From NCBI GenBank assembly GCA_001766965.1, contig MEKM01000061.1, positions 1 to 12,421 of the forward strand: DNA of 12,421 nt, given 5' to 3'. This DNA comes from Acidobacteria bacterium RIFCSPHIGHO2_01_FULL_67_28. GTDB lineage: Bacteria; Acidobacteriota; Terriglobia; Acidiferrales; 2-02-FULL-67-57. Below, one piece after another: positions 4,922 through 11,510 of this stretch. The notes beneath the pieces were generated by a model that had not been told where the DNA came from, ran no database searches, and worked only from the letters and a program-made list of their open reading frames with translations. Numbering within the stretch: the stretch's first letter is position 1; each line of letters opens with the position of its first letter. A program made the position numbers and the translations under genes.

Positions 4922-6145
4922 ATGAAGATTCTCGTCCTCAACTGCGGCAGCTCGTCGGTCAAGTTCCAGTACATCGAAACCGACCTGGAGCGCATCGACC
5001 GCAACCAGGACCGCCGCCTGGCCTCCGGGCTGGTGGAAAAGATCGGCACCCCGGAGGCGGCCGCCTCCTGCCAGGCCGGCGAGCGCACCACCCGCGACGT
5101 CGGACTCGAAATCGCCGACCACCACGCCGCCATCGCCAAGGTCGTCGCCATGCTCCAGCAGACCGGGGCGCTGGCCGACCCCAAGGAGATCCACGCCCTC
5201 GGCCACCGCGTCGTCCACGGCGGCGACTTCCAGAGCTCCCAGCTCATCACCGCCGAGGTTCTCAAGAAAATCGAAGAAGCGGTCGAGCTCGCGCCCCTGC
5301 ACAACCCGCACAACCTCAAGGGCTACACCGTCTGCCGGGAGCTCTTCCCCGACCGGCCGCACGTGGCCGTCTTCGACACCGCCTTCCACCAGACCATGCC
5401 GGCGCGCGCTTATCTCTACGCGCTGCCCTACGACCACTTCCGCCGCCACCGCATCCGCCGCTACGGCTTCCACGGCACCTCGCACCGCTACGTCGCCTAC
5501 CGCTTCCGCCAGTTGGCCGAGCGCTCGAAAGAAGAAACCAACCTCATCACCTGCCACCTCGGCAACGGCTGCTCCATCACCGCCATCCAGTTCGGGCGCT
5601 CGGTCGACACCTCGATGGGCTTCACCCCGCTCGAGGGGCTGGTGATGGGGACGCGCCCGGGCGACTTCGACCCCGCCATCGTCTTGCACCTGATGGCCAA
5701 GCTCGAGATGACCCCGCAGGAAGTCTCCGCCATGCTCAACCGCCACAGCGGCCTCTACGGCTTGAGCGGGGAGTCAAACGACATGCGGCAGATTCTCGAG
5801 AGCGCCCGCCAGGGCCACGAGCGCGCCCGCCGCGCCGTGGACGTCTTCTGCTACCGCCTCCGCAAGTACATCGGCGCCTACACCGCCGTGCTCGGGCAGG
5901 TGCACGGGCTGGTCTTCACCGGCGGCATCGGCGAGAACGCCCCCCGCGTGCGCGACCTCGCCTGCGAAGGCCTGAACTGGCTCGGCTACGAGCTCGACCG
6001 GGCCAAGAACGAAAAGGCCGTCGGCGTCGAGGCCGACATCTCCGGCCGCGACTCCCGCGTCCAGATCTTCGTCATCCCCACCAACGAAGAGCTGCTGATC
6101 GCCCGCGACACCTACCGCGTCATCGAAGGCGTCGGCGACCACTAG
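4922..6145 (+). CDS. ackA: Acetate kinase
   Basis: The 407-residue cytoplasmic enzyme interconverts acetate plus ATP with acetyl phosphate plus ADP; family members are about 400 residues. Signature segments appear in order: VLNCGSSSVK (5-14, phosphate-binding Asn7), GHRVVHGG (94-101, substrate Arg96), FDTAFHQTMP (151-160, catalytic Asp152), RYGFHGTSH (180-188, His184), CHLGNGCSI (211-219, His212), DTSMGFTPLEGLVMGTRPGD (229-248, Arg245), FTGGIGENA (332-340) and NEELLIARDT (388-397). All the expected active-site residues are therefore present. The ATG at 4922 was chosen because the protein then starts exactly at the conserved first strand; upstream in-frame sequence lies in the promoter. The Shine-Dalgarno is weak. 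No phosphotransacetylase (pta) gene lies beside it, which is unusual for a bacterial pathway pair. The stop codon lies inside the left arm of the 122-bp inverted-repeat element. Confidence 0.97.
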   Translation: MKILVLNCGSSSVKFQYIETDLERIDRNQDRRLASGLVEKIGTPEAAASCQAGERTTRDVGLEIADHHAAIAKVVAMLQQTGALADPKEIHALGHRVVHGGDFQSSQLITAEVLKKIEEAVELAPLHNPHNLKGYTVCRELFPDRPHVAVFDTAFHQTMPARAYLYALPYDHFRRHRIRRYGFHGTSHRYVAYRFRQLAERSKEETNLITCHLGNGCSITAIQFGRSVDTSMGFTPLEGLVMGTRPGDFDPAIVLHLMAKLEMTPQEVSAMLNRHSGLYGLSGESNDMRQILESARQGHERARRAVDVFCYRLRKYIGAYTAVLGQVHGLVFTGGIGENAPRVRDLACEGLNWLGYELDRAKNEKAVGVEADISGRDSRVQIFVIPTNEELLIARDTYRVIEGVGDH

Positions 6146-6262
6146 TGCCGTCCCAACTATTTGACCCTAGATCTCCCCAAAAGAAGCTACGGCCATCCCC
6201 CCGCTCCCGAGGCCTCGGGACTGGCCGCGCCCGTCGGCGGAAAAAGTTGGAACGGCACTAGT
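6141..6262. mobile_element. 122-bp MITE-like inverted-repeat element between ackA and galT
   Basis: ACTAGTGCCGTCCCAACT (6141-6158) recurs inverted at 6245-6262 with one mismatch. The similarity runs to 22 nt per arm (6141-6162 and 6241-6262) with two mismatches. The interior carries the perfect 16-bp palindrome TCCCGAGGCCTCGGGA (6205-6220), itself flanked by GGCCA/TGGCC (6191-6195, 6222-6226). It is too short to code. The TAG stops of ackA (6143-6145) and galT (6260-6258) both fall in the outermost CTAG of the arms. A miniature inverted-repeat element with CTAG or TA as target duplication fits. A bidirectional transcription terminator is the alternative, supported by short A and T runs next to the arms. 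Confidence 0.6.
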
Positions 6263-7256
6263 CGGCGGCGATCCCGCGCAGGAAGCGCGCCGACTCCTCG
6301 GGCAGGGCGGTGTTGATGAACATCCCCGAGCCCAGCTCGAACCCCGCCATCTTCGTCACCCGCGGCACCACGCTCACGTACCAGTGGTAGTACTTCACCC
6401 GGTCGGACTCCTTGGGCGCGGTGCGGATGGTGAGGTTGTAGTCGGGGTCGCGCAGGCCCTTGTGGAGCTTGGCGAGCAGGGCCCGCAGCACGCGGGCCAG
6501 GTCGGTGAGCTCGGCCGGCTCGATGTTCCCGAAGGAGGCCGAGTGGCGCTTGGGAAAAATCCAGAGGTGGAAGGGCGAGAGCGCCGCAAAAGGCACGAAG
6601 GCGACGAAGTGCTGCCCTTCGACCACGACGCGCGTGCCCTCGTCCAACTCTTCGGCCAGCGTCGTGCAAAACAGGCACTGCCCGGCGTCGTCGTAGAACT
6701 GCAGCGCCGTGGTCAGCCGGTCGAGCACGTCCGAGGGGATGACGGGCGTGCCGATGAGCTGCGAGTGCGGGTGCTCGAGCGAGGTGCCGGCCGCCGGCCC
6801 GTGGTTCTTGAAGAGCGTCACCTGCTCCACCCGCTCGTCGGCCAGCACGGCGTGGAAGCGCGCCAGATACGCGCGCAGCACCCGCTCCACTTCGTCTTCG
6901 CTCATCCGCGCCAGCGTCTGGTTGTGCTCCGGGGTCTCGACGATGACCTCGTGCCGGCCCACCCCGCTAATGGTCCGCTTGATGCCCACGTTCATCCGCA
7001 CCAGCTGGCCGTCGGCGGCGAGCGCGGCGAACTTGTTCGGGACCACCCGCACGCGCCAGGCGCCGTCTTTGGGGTCGCGGAAAACTTCCCCGGGGGTCTT
7101 GGCTTCGTTCCCTGGGCAGAAGGGGCAGGTCGCGACGCGCGGTGGCAGTTCGACGCGGAGGCCTTCCTCGGACGCGAACTGGTCGGGCCGCCGGGCGCGC
7201 TCGGTCGAGATGATGACCCACTGGCGGGTGATGATGTTGTGGCGAATCTCCGGCAT
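6258..7256 (-). CDS. galT: Galactose-1-phosphate uridylyltransferase-like nucleotidyltransferase
   Basis: The 332-residue HIT-superfamily enzyme would move a nucleotidyl group between sugar phosphates; classical GalT exchanges UDP-glucose and galactose-1-phosphate in the Leloir pathway. C44PFC47 is the first zinc/structural pair. FKNHGPAAGTSLEHPHSQ (149-166) contains the active-site HPH, with H164 the expected nucleophile that carries the UMP. A second CxxC (C194-LF-C197) and SPFHLWIFPKRH (227-238) mark the second half-domain. YHWYVSVVPRVTKMAGFELGSGMFIN (290-315) is the usual C-terminal block. ATG at 7256 follows AGGAGG (7267-7262) at 5 nt, the best ribosome-binding site in the window. It begins 18 nt after the deacetylase stop, so it is the last gene of an operon. 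galK, galE and galM are absent here, so an ADP-glucose phosphorylase-like or other sugar-nucleotide role remains possible. Confidence 0.9.
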   Translation of the reverse strand: MPEIRHNIITRQWVIISTERARRPDQFASEEGLRVELPPRVATCPFCPGNEAKTPGEVFRDPKDGAWRVRVVPNKFAALAADGQLVRMNVGIKRTISGVGRHEVIVETPEHNQTLARMSEDEVERVLRAYLARFHAVLADERVEQVTLFKNHGPAAGTSLEHPHSQLIGTPVIPSDVLDRLTTALQFYDDAGQCLFCTTLAEELDEGTRVVVEGQHFVAFVPFAALSPFHLWIFPKRHSASFGNIEPAELTDLARVLRALLAKLHKGLRDPDYNLTIRTAPKESDRVKYYHWYVSVVPRVTKMAGFELGSGMFINTALPEESARFLRGIAAD

Positions 7257-7274
7257 GACGTCCTCCTGATGCGT

Positions 7275-9869
7275 TCAGTCCGCGGGCTTCTGCTCGCGGA
7301 ACTCAGCGGCGGAAGCCGCTGGGCTGAACTTGATTGTGGTTGCTTCTTTGTGGGCCCGGCGCTGGCTTAGCAGATTCACATAGAGCCGGACGCCGCCGGG
7401 CGCGCCGGCGCGCACCTGGCGGAAAAGCGCCAGGCCGCAGTAGATGTACACCCCCTGGCCGTAGCGCGCCGCGAGCAGCGCGCCTCCGAGCGGCTTTTCT
7501 CCCGGGTCCGACATTTCGACCAGCGGAGTGTACTCCGGCGACCAGCTTTCCCAGAAGTACAGCCCGCGCTCCTGCACCCAGCCCTTCCAGTCGTCGTCGG
7601 TGATGCGGTTGGGGAAAGTGAGCAGCGGGTGGTCAGGCGCGAGCATCTTCACCGGCGCGGATTCGACGGTGACCCGCAGGTTCTGGTTCGGAGGCTTGAC
7701 GCCCGGGTGAGGCGCGAGCTTCGCCGGGTCCCAGTCGCGCCCCTGGTGCTCGACGAGGAGCGTGCCGCCGGCCTTGACGTAGTCGAGCAGGCGCGTGTTC
7801 TGCTCCGCCAGGTCCTTGCGGTAGTCGTAGGCGCGGTCGGCGATGACGATGGCGTCGTAAGCGTCGAGCTTCGCCGCCAGCGTGCGCTCGTCCAGCATAT
7901 CCACGCCGACGCCGAGCTGCGCCAGCAGCCCCGGCACCGGGTCGTTGTTGAACCCGACGTAGCCGATGCGCAGCGCCGCCGGGACGTTCACGTCGAGCAC
8001 TTCCACCCGCGTCCGGGCCGGCTCGAAGGCAATCGGCGGCTCGGGGCCGGCCTCCGGCTGCGGCCGCCGCGCCCGGCGGAAGGTTTCGCCGCCGCGGCCT
8101 GCCACGCCTTGCAGCTCGTAGCTTGCGGGCGTCACCCCTGCGGGAATCGTCAGCGTGAATCGCGCGGTGGCGGACCCGCCCGGGGCCAGCTCGATCGCTT
8201 GCGGCAGCGGCGTGTACCAGTTGTTCGGGACTTCGAGCCAGACGGAAATCTTCCCGGGCTGCCCGCTGTGGTTTTCGAGGCGCACCCAGACTTCGTGCGC
8301 GGTCTCGCCGGCGGACGCCCGCAGCAGCCGCAACGGCGGACCGATCTCCACCGTCAGCGCCGGCGCCAGGCTCACCGGCTCAATGTTCACGGCGGCCGAG
8401 TCCGGCCGCGCCGGCGCCAGGCCCCGCACCGGCATCTCCAGCACGACCGTCATCCGGCCGGCTTTGAGCAGCGCGCGCGCCCGCAGCGCCGGGTAGGGCG
8501 CCTGCGCGGGATCGGCGCGCGTCGGCACGCGCACGAGATAGTCGGCGCTCACGGCTGAAGTCTCTCCGCTTGGTGTCGCCGGCTCCACCGCCCAGTTTTC
8601 CGGCGCCACCAATTGCAGGCCGGCGGGCTCAAAGCCGGCGGCGCGGAAGACAACGGGGTCGCCGATCTCGAGTCCGAGGCTCACGTGAACCGTTTCGCCC
8701 GGCGTGAGCACGGCGCGGTCGGCCAGGGCGTTCAGCCGCGCGCCCGCCAGTTCCGCGGCGGCTTCGAGGAATTCGTCCTGCTTGGCTTCCACCCAGGCGC
8801 GAGCGGAGCTTGTTTCCTGGTCGGAGGCCTCCGGCGGAAACTCGCGGCTGACGGCGTTGAGCAACCCGGCGCCCTGCACGAGCGCGAGCGCCGCCTCGCT
8901 CCGGTTCTGCTCGGTCAGGAGCCGGGCCGCCTGCCGCGCGAGCTCGCTTACCTGCGCCAATTGCTCGCGCGCCGAAGCCGGAAACTCTGTCGAAGGAAAC
9001 AAGTCCACGAGCGCCGGCAGCGCAGGCGCCAAGTCGGCCACGCCCGTCGGCGCGCGCACTCCCGCGGGGAGCACCCGCTCGACGCGCAGGAAGTAGAGCC
9101 GCAGGACGCGAACCCGACTCAAATCCAACTGGTGCATCCCCTGGCTGCGGTGGCTGCGAAAAGCCTCCCAGCCGAGTTGCTCGTAGGACTTGCCGGGAAC
9201 GGGCGAAGGCTGGTCCACCGGCACCGGGAAGGTCTTGCTCTCCTCCGCGTTGTAGCTGCGCAGCAGAAAGTAACGCGGCTGCCAGGGCGCGAGGCCGTGG
9301 GCAAGCTGCTCGGGGTAGGCCTTGGGGTCGCCGGCGAGCGGAACGCCGCGGCGGGTGAGGATGCCGGCGGCCTGGTGATGCGCGCCGGCGGGGGCCTGGT
9401 CCGACCAGTGCGAGATGACGGCGATGGGGCGCAGCAGGCGGATCTGCCGCACCAGCTCGCCGACGACCTTGTTCTCGTCCCAGACGCGGAAAGTTTCTTC
9501 CACCGACTTCGAGTAGCCGAAGTCCACCGCGCCGAGGAAGCGCACCTCAGCGCCGTAGCCAGCGGCGGCCTGCTGAAGCTCGCGGGTGCGCACCCAGGCC
9601 ATCTCGTCGGAGAGCTCCGGCCCGTCCTGGTTCTGCCCGCCCTCGCCGCGGGTCATCGCCAGGATGACGACGCGGCAGTGGAGGCCGCGGGCGAGGTAGG
9701 TGAGGATGGCGGCGCTTTCGTCGTCGGGGTGGGCGGTGACGTAGACGATGGTGCCCCAGTGCGGCAGGCGCGCCAGGCGTTCTTCGAGCGGCGGCTCGGC
9801 GGCGCGCGCCGCCAGCGCGCCCGCGAGCGCGGCGAAGAGCAGAAGCGTCAGTGAGCGACGAAGCTTCAT
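7275..9869 (-). CDS. Large secreted PIG-L family deacetylase with extra C-terminal domains
   Basis: The 864-residue protein starts at ATG 9869 with a signal peptide (MKLRRS, hydrophobic core, cleavage near ARA-A, residue 23), so it acts outside the cytoplasm. The PIG-L/LmbE N-deacetylase domain covers about residues 38-250: TAHPDDE (45-51, zinc ligands H47 and D50, catalytic D49) and AGAHHQAAG (161-169, third zinc His). This family removes acetyl groups, typically from N-acetylglucosamine-type substrates. A middle region with beta-rich character leads to a NEW3-like beta-sandwich at about 526-595 (VWVRLENHSGQPGKISVWL). The last about 230 residues (632-864) resemble a GATase1/ThuA-like alpha/beta domain (LRIGYVGFNNDPVPGLLAQLG, YDAIVIADRAY, LLDYVKAGGTLLVEH). 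The start overlaps the permease stop as ATGA and lacks its own Shine-Dalgarno, which implies translational coupling. The true substrate is not apparent. Confidence 0.88.
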   Translation of the reverse strand: MKLRRSLTLLLFAALAGALAARAAEPPLEERLARLPHWGTIVYVTAHPDDESAAILTYLARGLHCRVVILAMTRGEGGQNQDGPELSDEMAWVRTRELQQAAAGYGAEVRFLGAVDFGYSKSVEETFRVWDENKVVGELVRQIRLLRPIAVISHWSDQAPAGAHHQAAGILTRRGVPLAGDPKAYPEQLAHGLAPWQPRYFLLRSYNAEESKTFPVPVDQPSPVPGKSYEQLGWEAFRSHRSQGMHQLDLSRVRVLRLYFLRVERVLPAGVRAPTGVADLAPALPALVDLFPSTEFPASAREQLAQVSELARQAARLLTEQNRSEAALALVQGAGLLNAVSREFPPEASDQETSSARAWVEAKQDEFLEAAAELAGARLNALADRAVLTPGETVHVSLGLEIGDPVVFRAAGFEPAGLQLVAPENWAVEPATPSGETSAVSADYLVRVPTRADPAQAPYPALRARALLKAGRMTVVLEMPVRGLAPARPDSAAVNIEPVSLAPALTVEIGPPLRLLRASAGETAHEVWVRLENHSGQPGKISVWLEVPNNWYTPLPQAIELAPGGSATARFTLTIPAGVTPASYELQGVAGRGGETFRRARRPQPEAGPEPPIAFEPARTRVEVLDVNVPAALRIGYVGFNNDPVPGLLAQLGVGVDMLDERTLAAKLDAYDAIVIADRAYDYRKDLAEQNTRLLDYVKAGGTLLVEHQGRDWDPAKLAPHPGVKPPNQNLRVTVESAPVKMLAPDHPLLTFPNRITDDDWKGWVQERGLYFWESWSPEYTPLVEMSDPGEKPLGGALLAARYGQGVYIYCGLALFRQVRAGAPGGVRLYVNLLSQRRAHKEATTIKFSPAASAAEFREQKPAD

Positions 9870-11251
9870 GGTCGTGCGGCGAATGGGAACTCGCCGAGCA
9901 CGCGGGCGCGCGCGAGATACACCGCCGCCCCGGCGGCCAGCACCCCGAGGCCAATCAGCATAAACGTTTTTCCGGTGGCGAGGAACAGTCCCGTCCACAT
10001 CGCGATGGCGGCGAGCGCCGGCAGCGGGTAGAGCCACATGCGGAAAGGAAACTGCATCCCGCGGCGCGTCAGCACAAACACCGCCACGGCTTGGGCGACA
10101 AACTCAATCAGGATGCGGATGGCCATCAGCGCCACGATGACTTCACGAAGCTTGAAGAGCAGGCTGAAAGCCACGGTCACGCCGCCCACCGCGAGCAGCG
10201 ACACATGTGGGAACCGCTTCTCCGGATGCACGCGCGCGAAAAAACGGAAGAAACCGCCGTCGAGCGCCGCCGCGTAGGGAATGCGGGAGTAGCCGAGCAT
10301 GAGCGACCACACCGAAGCGAAGGCGGCGACCAGAATCAGCGCCGTCACCACCCGCGCCGCTCCCGCCCCGTAGAGCCGCTCCATGAACGCCGAGACGATG
10401 TACTTCGACCCCAGCGCCTCCCGCCAGGGGATGACGCTGATGAGGCTCAAATTCATCACCAGGTAGATGACGGCGATGGCGAGGATGGAGATGAGGATGG
10501 CGCGGGGGATGACACGCGCCGGGTCGCGGATCTCCGCGCCCAGGTAGCAGACGTTCTGGTAGCCGAGGTAATCATAGAGGGCGATGAGCATGGCGTTCCC
10601 GAGCCCGGCCCAGAAAGCGAACTGCCAGAAGTCGAAGGCGCCGGCGGGGAAGTCGAGCACCGCCGCCGCGTTGAAGTGCGTCAAGCCTCCGAAAATGATC
10701 CAGGCGATGGCGCCGAAGACGACGACAAAAAGGTAGAGCGAGATGCGTCCAATGGTGGTGATGCGGCGGTAGAGCAGGAAGATGATGACGAGGCCGACGC
10801 CGCCGGCGAGCAGCCGGTGTTCGAGCGTGCGGCCGCCGTCCGCGCCGATGAGCCCGGGCAGGAGGTAGTCGGCGTAGTCGGCGAAGCCGATGAGCCCCGA
10901 GGCCATCGAGAGCGGCGCGCGGAAGAGCATCTGCCAGATGAAGAGGAACGAGAGCAGCCGGCCCCAGCCGCGCGGGCCGTAGGCTTCCCGCAGGAAGACG
11001 TAGGTGCCGCCGGCGTGCGGCATGGCCGCGCCCAGCTGCGCCCACACCAGCCCGTCGCAGAGCGCCAGCAGCGCGCCGACGATCCAGCCGAGCATCGCCT
11101 GCGGCCCGCCCATGGCGCCGACAATGAGCGGGATGGTGATGAACGGGCCGACGCCCACCATGTCGATCATGTTGAGCGCGGTGGCTTCCTTCAGGCCCAG
11201 CCCGCGGACGAGCTTGTCTTCGCCGGCGATCGCGTGGTTTTCAATCGGCAT
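9866..11251 (-). CDS. APC-superfamily amino acid/amine permease
   Basis: The 461-residue integral membrane protein has about 12 hydrophobic helices filling residues 25-448, the usual length and number for the amino acid-polyamine-organocation superfamily. Helix 1 carries the unwound substrate-binding motif as MVGVGPFI (31-38). Helix 3 follows YVFLREAYGPRGWG (84-97). After helix 6 comes the family signature GAEIRDPARVIPRAI (238-252). It should drive uptake or exchange of an amino acid, amine or related solute with H+ or Na+; specificity cannot be read off. ATG at 11251 was chosen because it starts at the cytoplasmic leader (ENHAIAGEDKLVRGLGLKEATALNM) typical of the family; the Shine-Dalgarno is poor. 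It is the first gene of the permease-deacetylase-galT operon. The upstream DNA contains a terminator-like hairpin. Confidence 0.92.
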   Translation of the reverse strand: MPIENHAIAGEDKLVRGLGLKEATALNMIDMVGVGPFITIPLIVGAMGGPQAMLGWIVGALLALCDGLVWAQLGAAMPHAGGTYVFLREAYGPRGWGRLLSFLFIWQMLFRAPLSMASGLIGFADYADYLLPGLIGADGGRTLEHRLLAGGVGLVIIFLLYRRITTIGRISLYLFVVVFGAIAWIIFGGLTHFNAAAVLDFPAGAFDFWQFAFWAGLGNAMLIALYDYLGYQNVCYLGAEIRDPARVIPRAILISILAIAVIYLVMNLSLISVIPWREALGSKYIVSAFMERLYGAGAARVVTALILVAAFASVWSLMLGYSRIPYAAALDGGFFRFFARVHPEKRFPHVSLLAVGGVTVAFSLLFKLREVIVALMAIRILIEFVAQAVAVFVLTRRGMQFPFRMWLYPLPALAAIAMWTGLFLATGKTFMLIGLGVLAAGAAVYLARARVLGEFPFAARP

Positions 11252-11290
11252 CGGAAGGCCGCCAGCATAGCCGCAGAGAGCGGGGGCTGC

Positions 11291-11334
11291 AAAAGAAAAA
11301 GCAGATCCCTCTCCCGCGTTCGCGGGATCGGGAT
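11291..11334 (-). repeat. Nested hairpin with T-tract upstream of the permease gene
   Basis: TCCCGCG-TT-CGCGGGA (11312-11327) is extended outside by ATCCC/GGGAT (11305-11309, 11330-11334). On the minus strand it is followed by CTGC and then TTTTTCTTTT (11300-11291), so it looks like an intrinsic terminator or attenuator ahead of the permease. The outer part (GATCCCTC, GGGATGACA) resembles a common dispersed repeat of GC-rich genomes, so it may be an inserted repeat rather than a regulator. Confidence 0.5.
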
Positions 11335-11357
11335 GACAATGTAGGCTAAGGTAGCGG

Positions 11358-11387
11358 CGACGAATCCCGCCGCCGCGGGATTCGTCG
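11358..11387. repeat. Perfect 13-bp hairpin in the divergent gap
   Basis: CGACGAATCCCGC (11358-11370) and GCGGGATTCGTCG (11375-11387) pair perfectly around the loop CGCC. There is no T-run on either side. It stands between two other hairpins with almost no spacing. Confidence 0.7.
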
Positions 11388-11393
11388 TCGGCC

Positions 11394-11461
11394 TGCCCTG
11401 AGGGCGAAGCCCGAAGGGTCTGTCGCAGGGAAAAGCCGACCCTTCGGCTATGCTCAGGGCA
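11394..11461. repeat. Head-to-head pair of REP-like units
   Basis: The left unit (11396-11418) has the form of the 20-bp repeat with GG and CC added symmetrically on both sides of its loop, a pairing-preserving change. The right unit, CCCTTCGGCTATGCTCAGGG (11440-11459), is the inverse orientation. The arms TGCCCTGAG/CTCAGGGCA and CCGAAGGGT/ACCCTTCGG let the whole 68 nt fold as one large imperfect hairpin around about 19 nt. Confidence 0.7.
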
Positions 11462-11462
11462 A

Positions 11463-11491
11463 GCGAGGAACGCCGAAGACGCGTTCCTCGC
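11463..11491. repeat. Perfect 11-bp hairpin just before the last gene
   Basis: GCGAGGAACGC (11463-11473) and GCGTTCCTCGC (11481-11491) pair around a 7-nt loop and end about 20 nt before the ATG at 11511. If transcribed it would lie directly next to the Shine-Dalgarno AGGAGAGG, and could affect translation. Confidence 0.6.
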
Positions 11492-11510
11492 CGCTACGAG
11501 GAGAGGGTCG

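Noticed and set aside
6384..7370. 328-codon open frame opposite galT, with similar long frames opposite other genes
   Set aside because: Shadow of a GC-rich gene: no motifs, no ribosome-binding site, low-complexity Val/Gly/His/Arg composition.
8613..9854. 413-codon open frame opposite the deacetylase
   Set aside because: Antisense to a gene with a clear signal peptide and zinc motifs; composition typical of a GC-rich shadow frame.
9870..10037. 56-residue extension upstream of the PIG-L signal peptide
   Set aside because: It overlaps the permease coding sequence, is Arg-rich shadow sequence, and would bury a well-formed signal peptide.
11252..11290. Promoter directly before the permease (TTTTGC and TATGCT)
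   Set aside because: Both hexamers are poor, the spacer is 19 nt and no extended -10 is present.
9851..11344. 497-codon plus-strand frame opposite the permease
   Set aside because: Extremely rich in Glu/Arg/Asp/His as expected for the complement of hydrophobic codons; the permease on the other strand has the family signatures.
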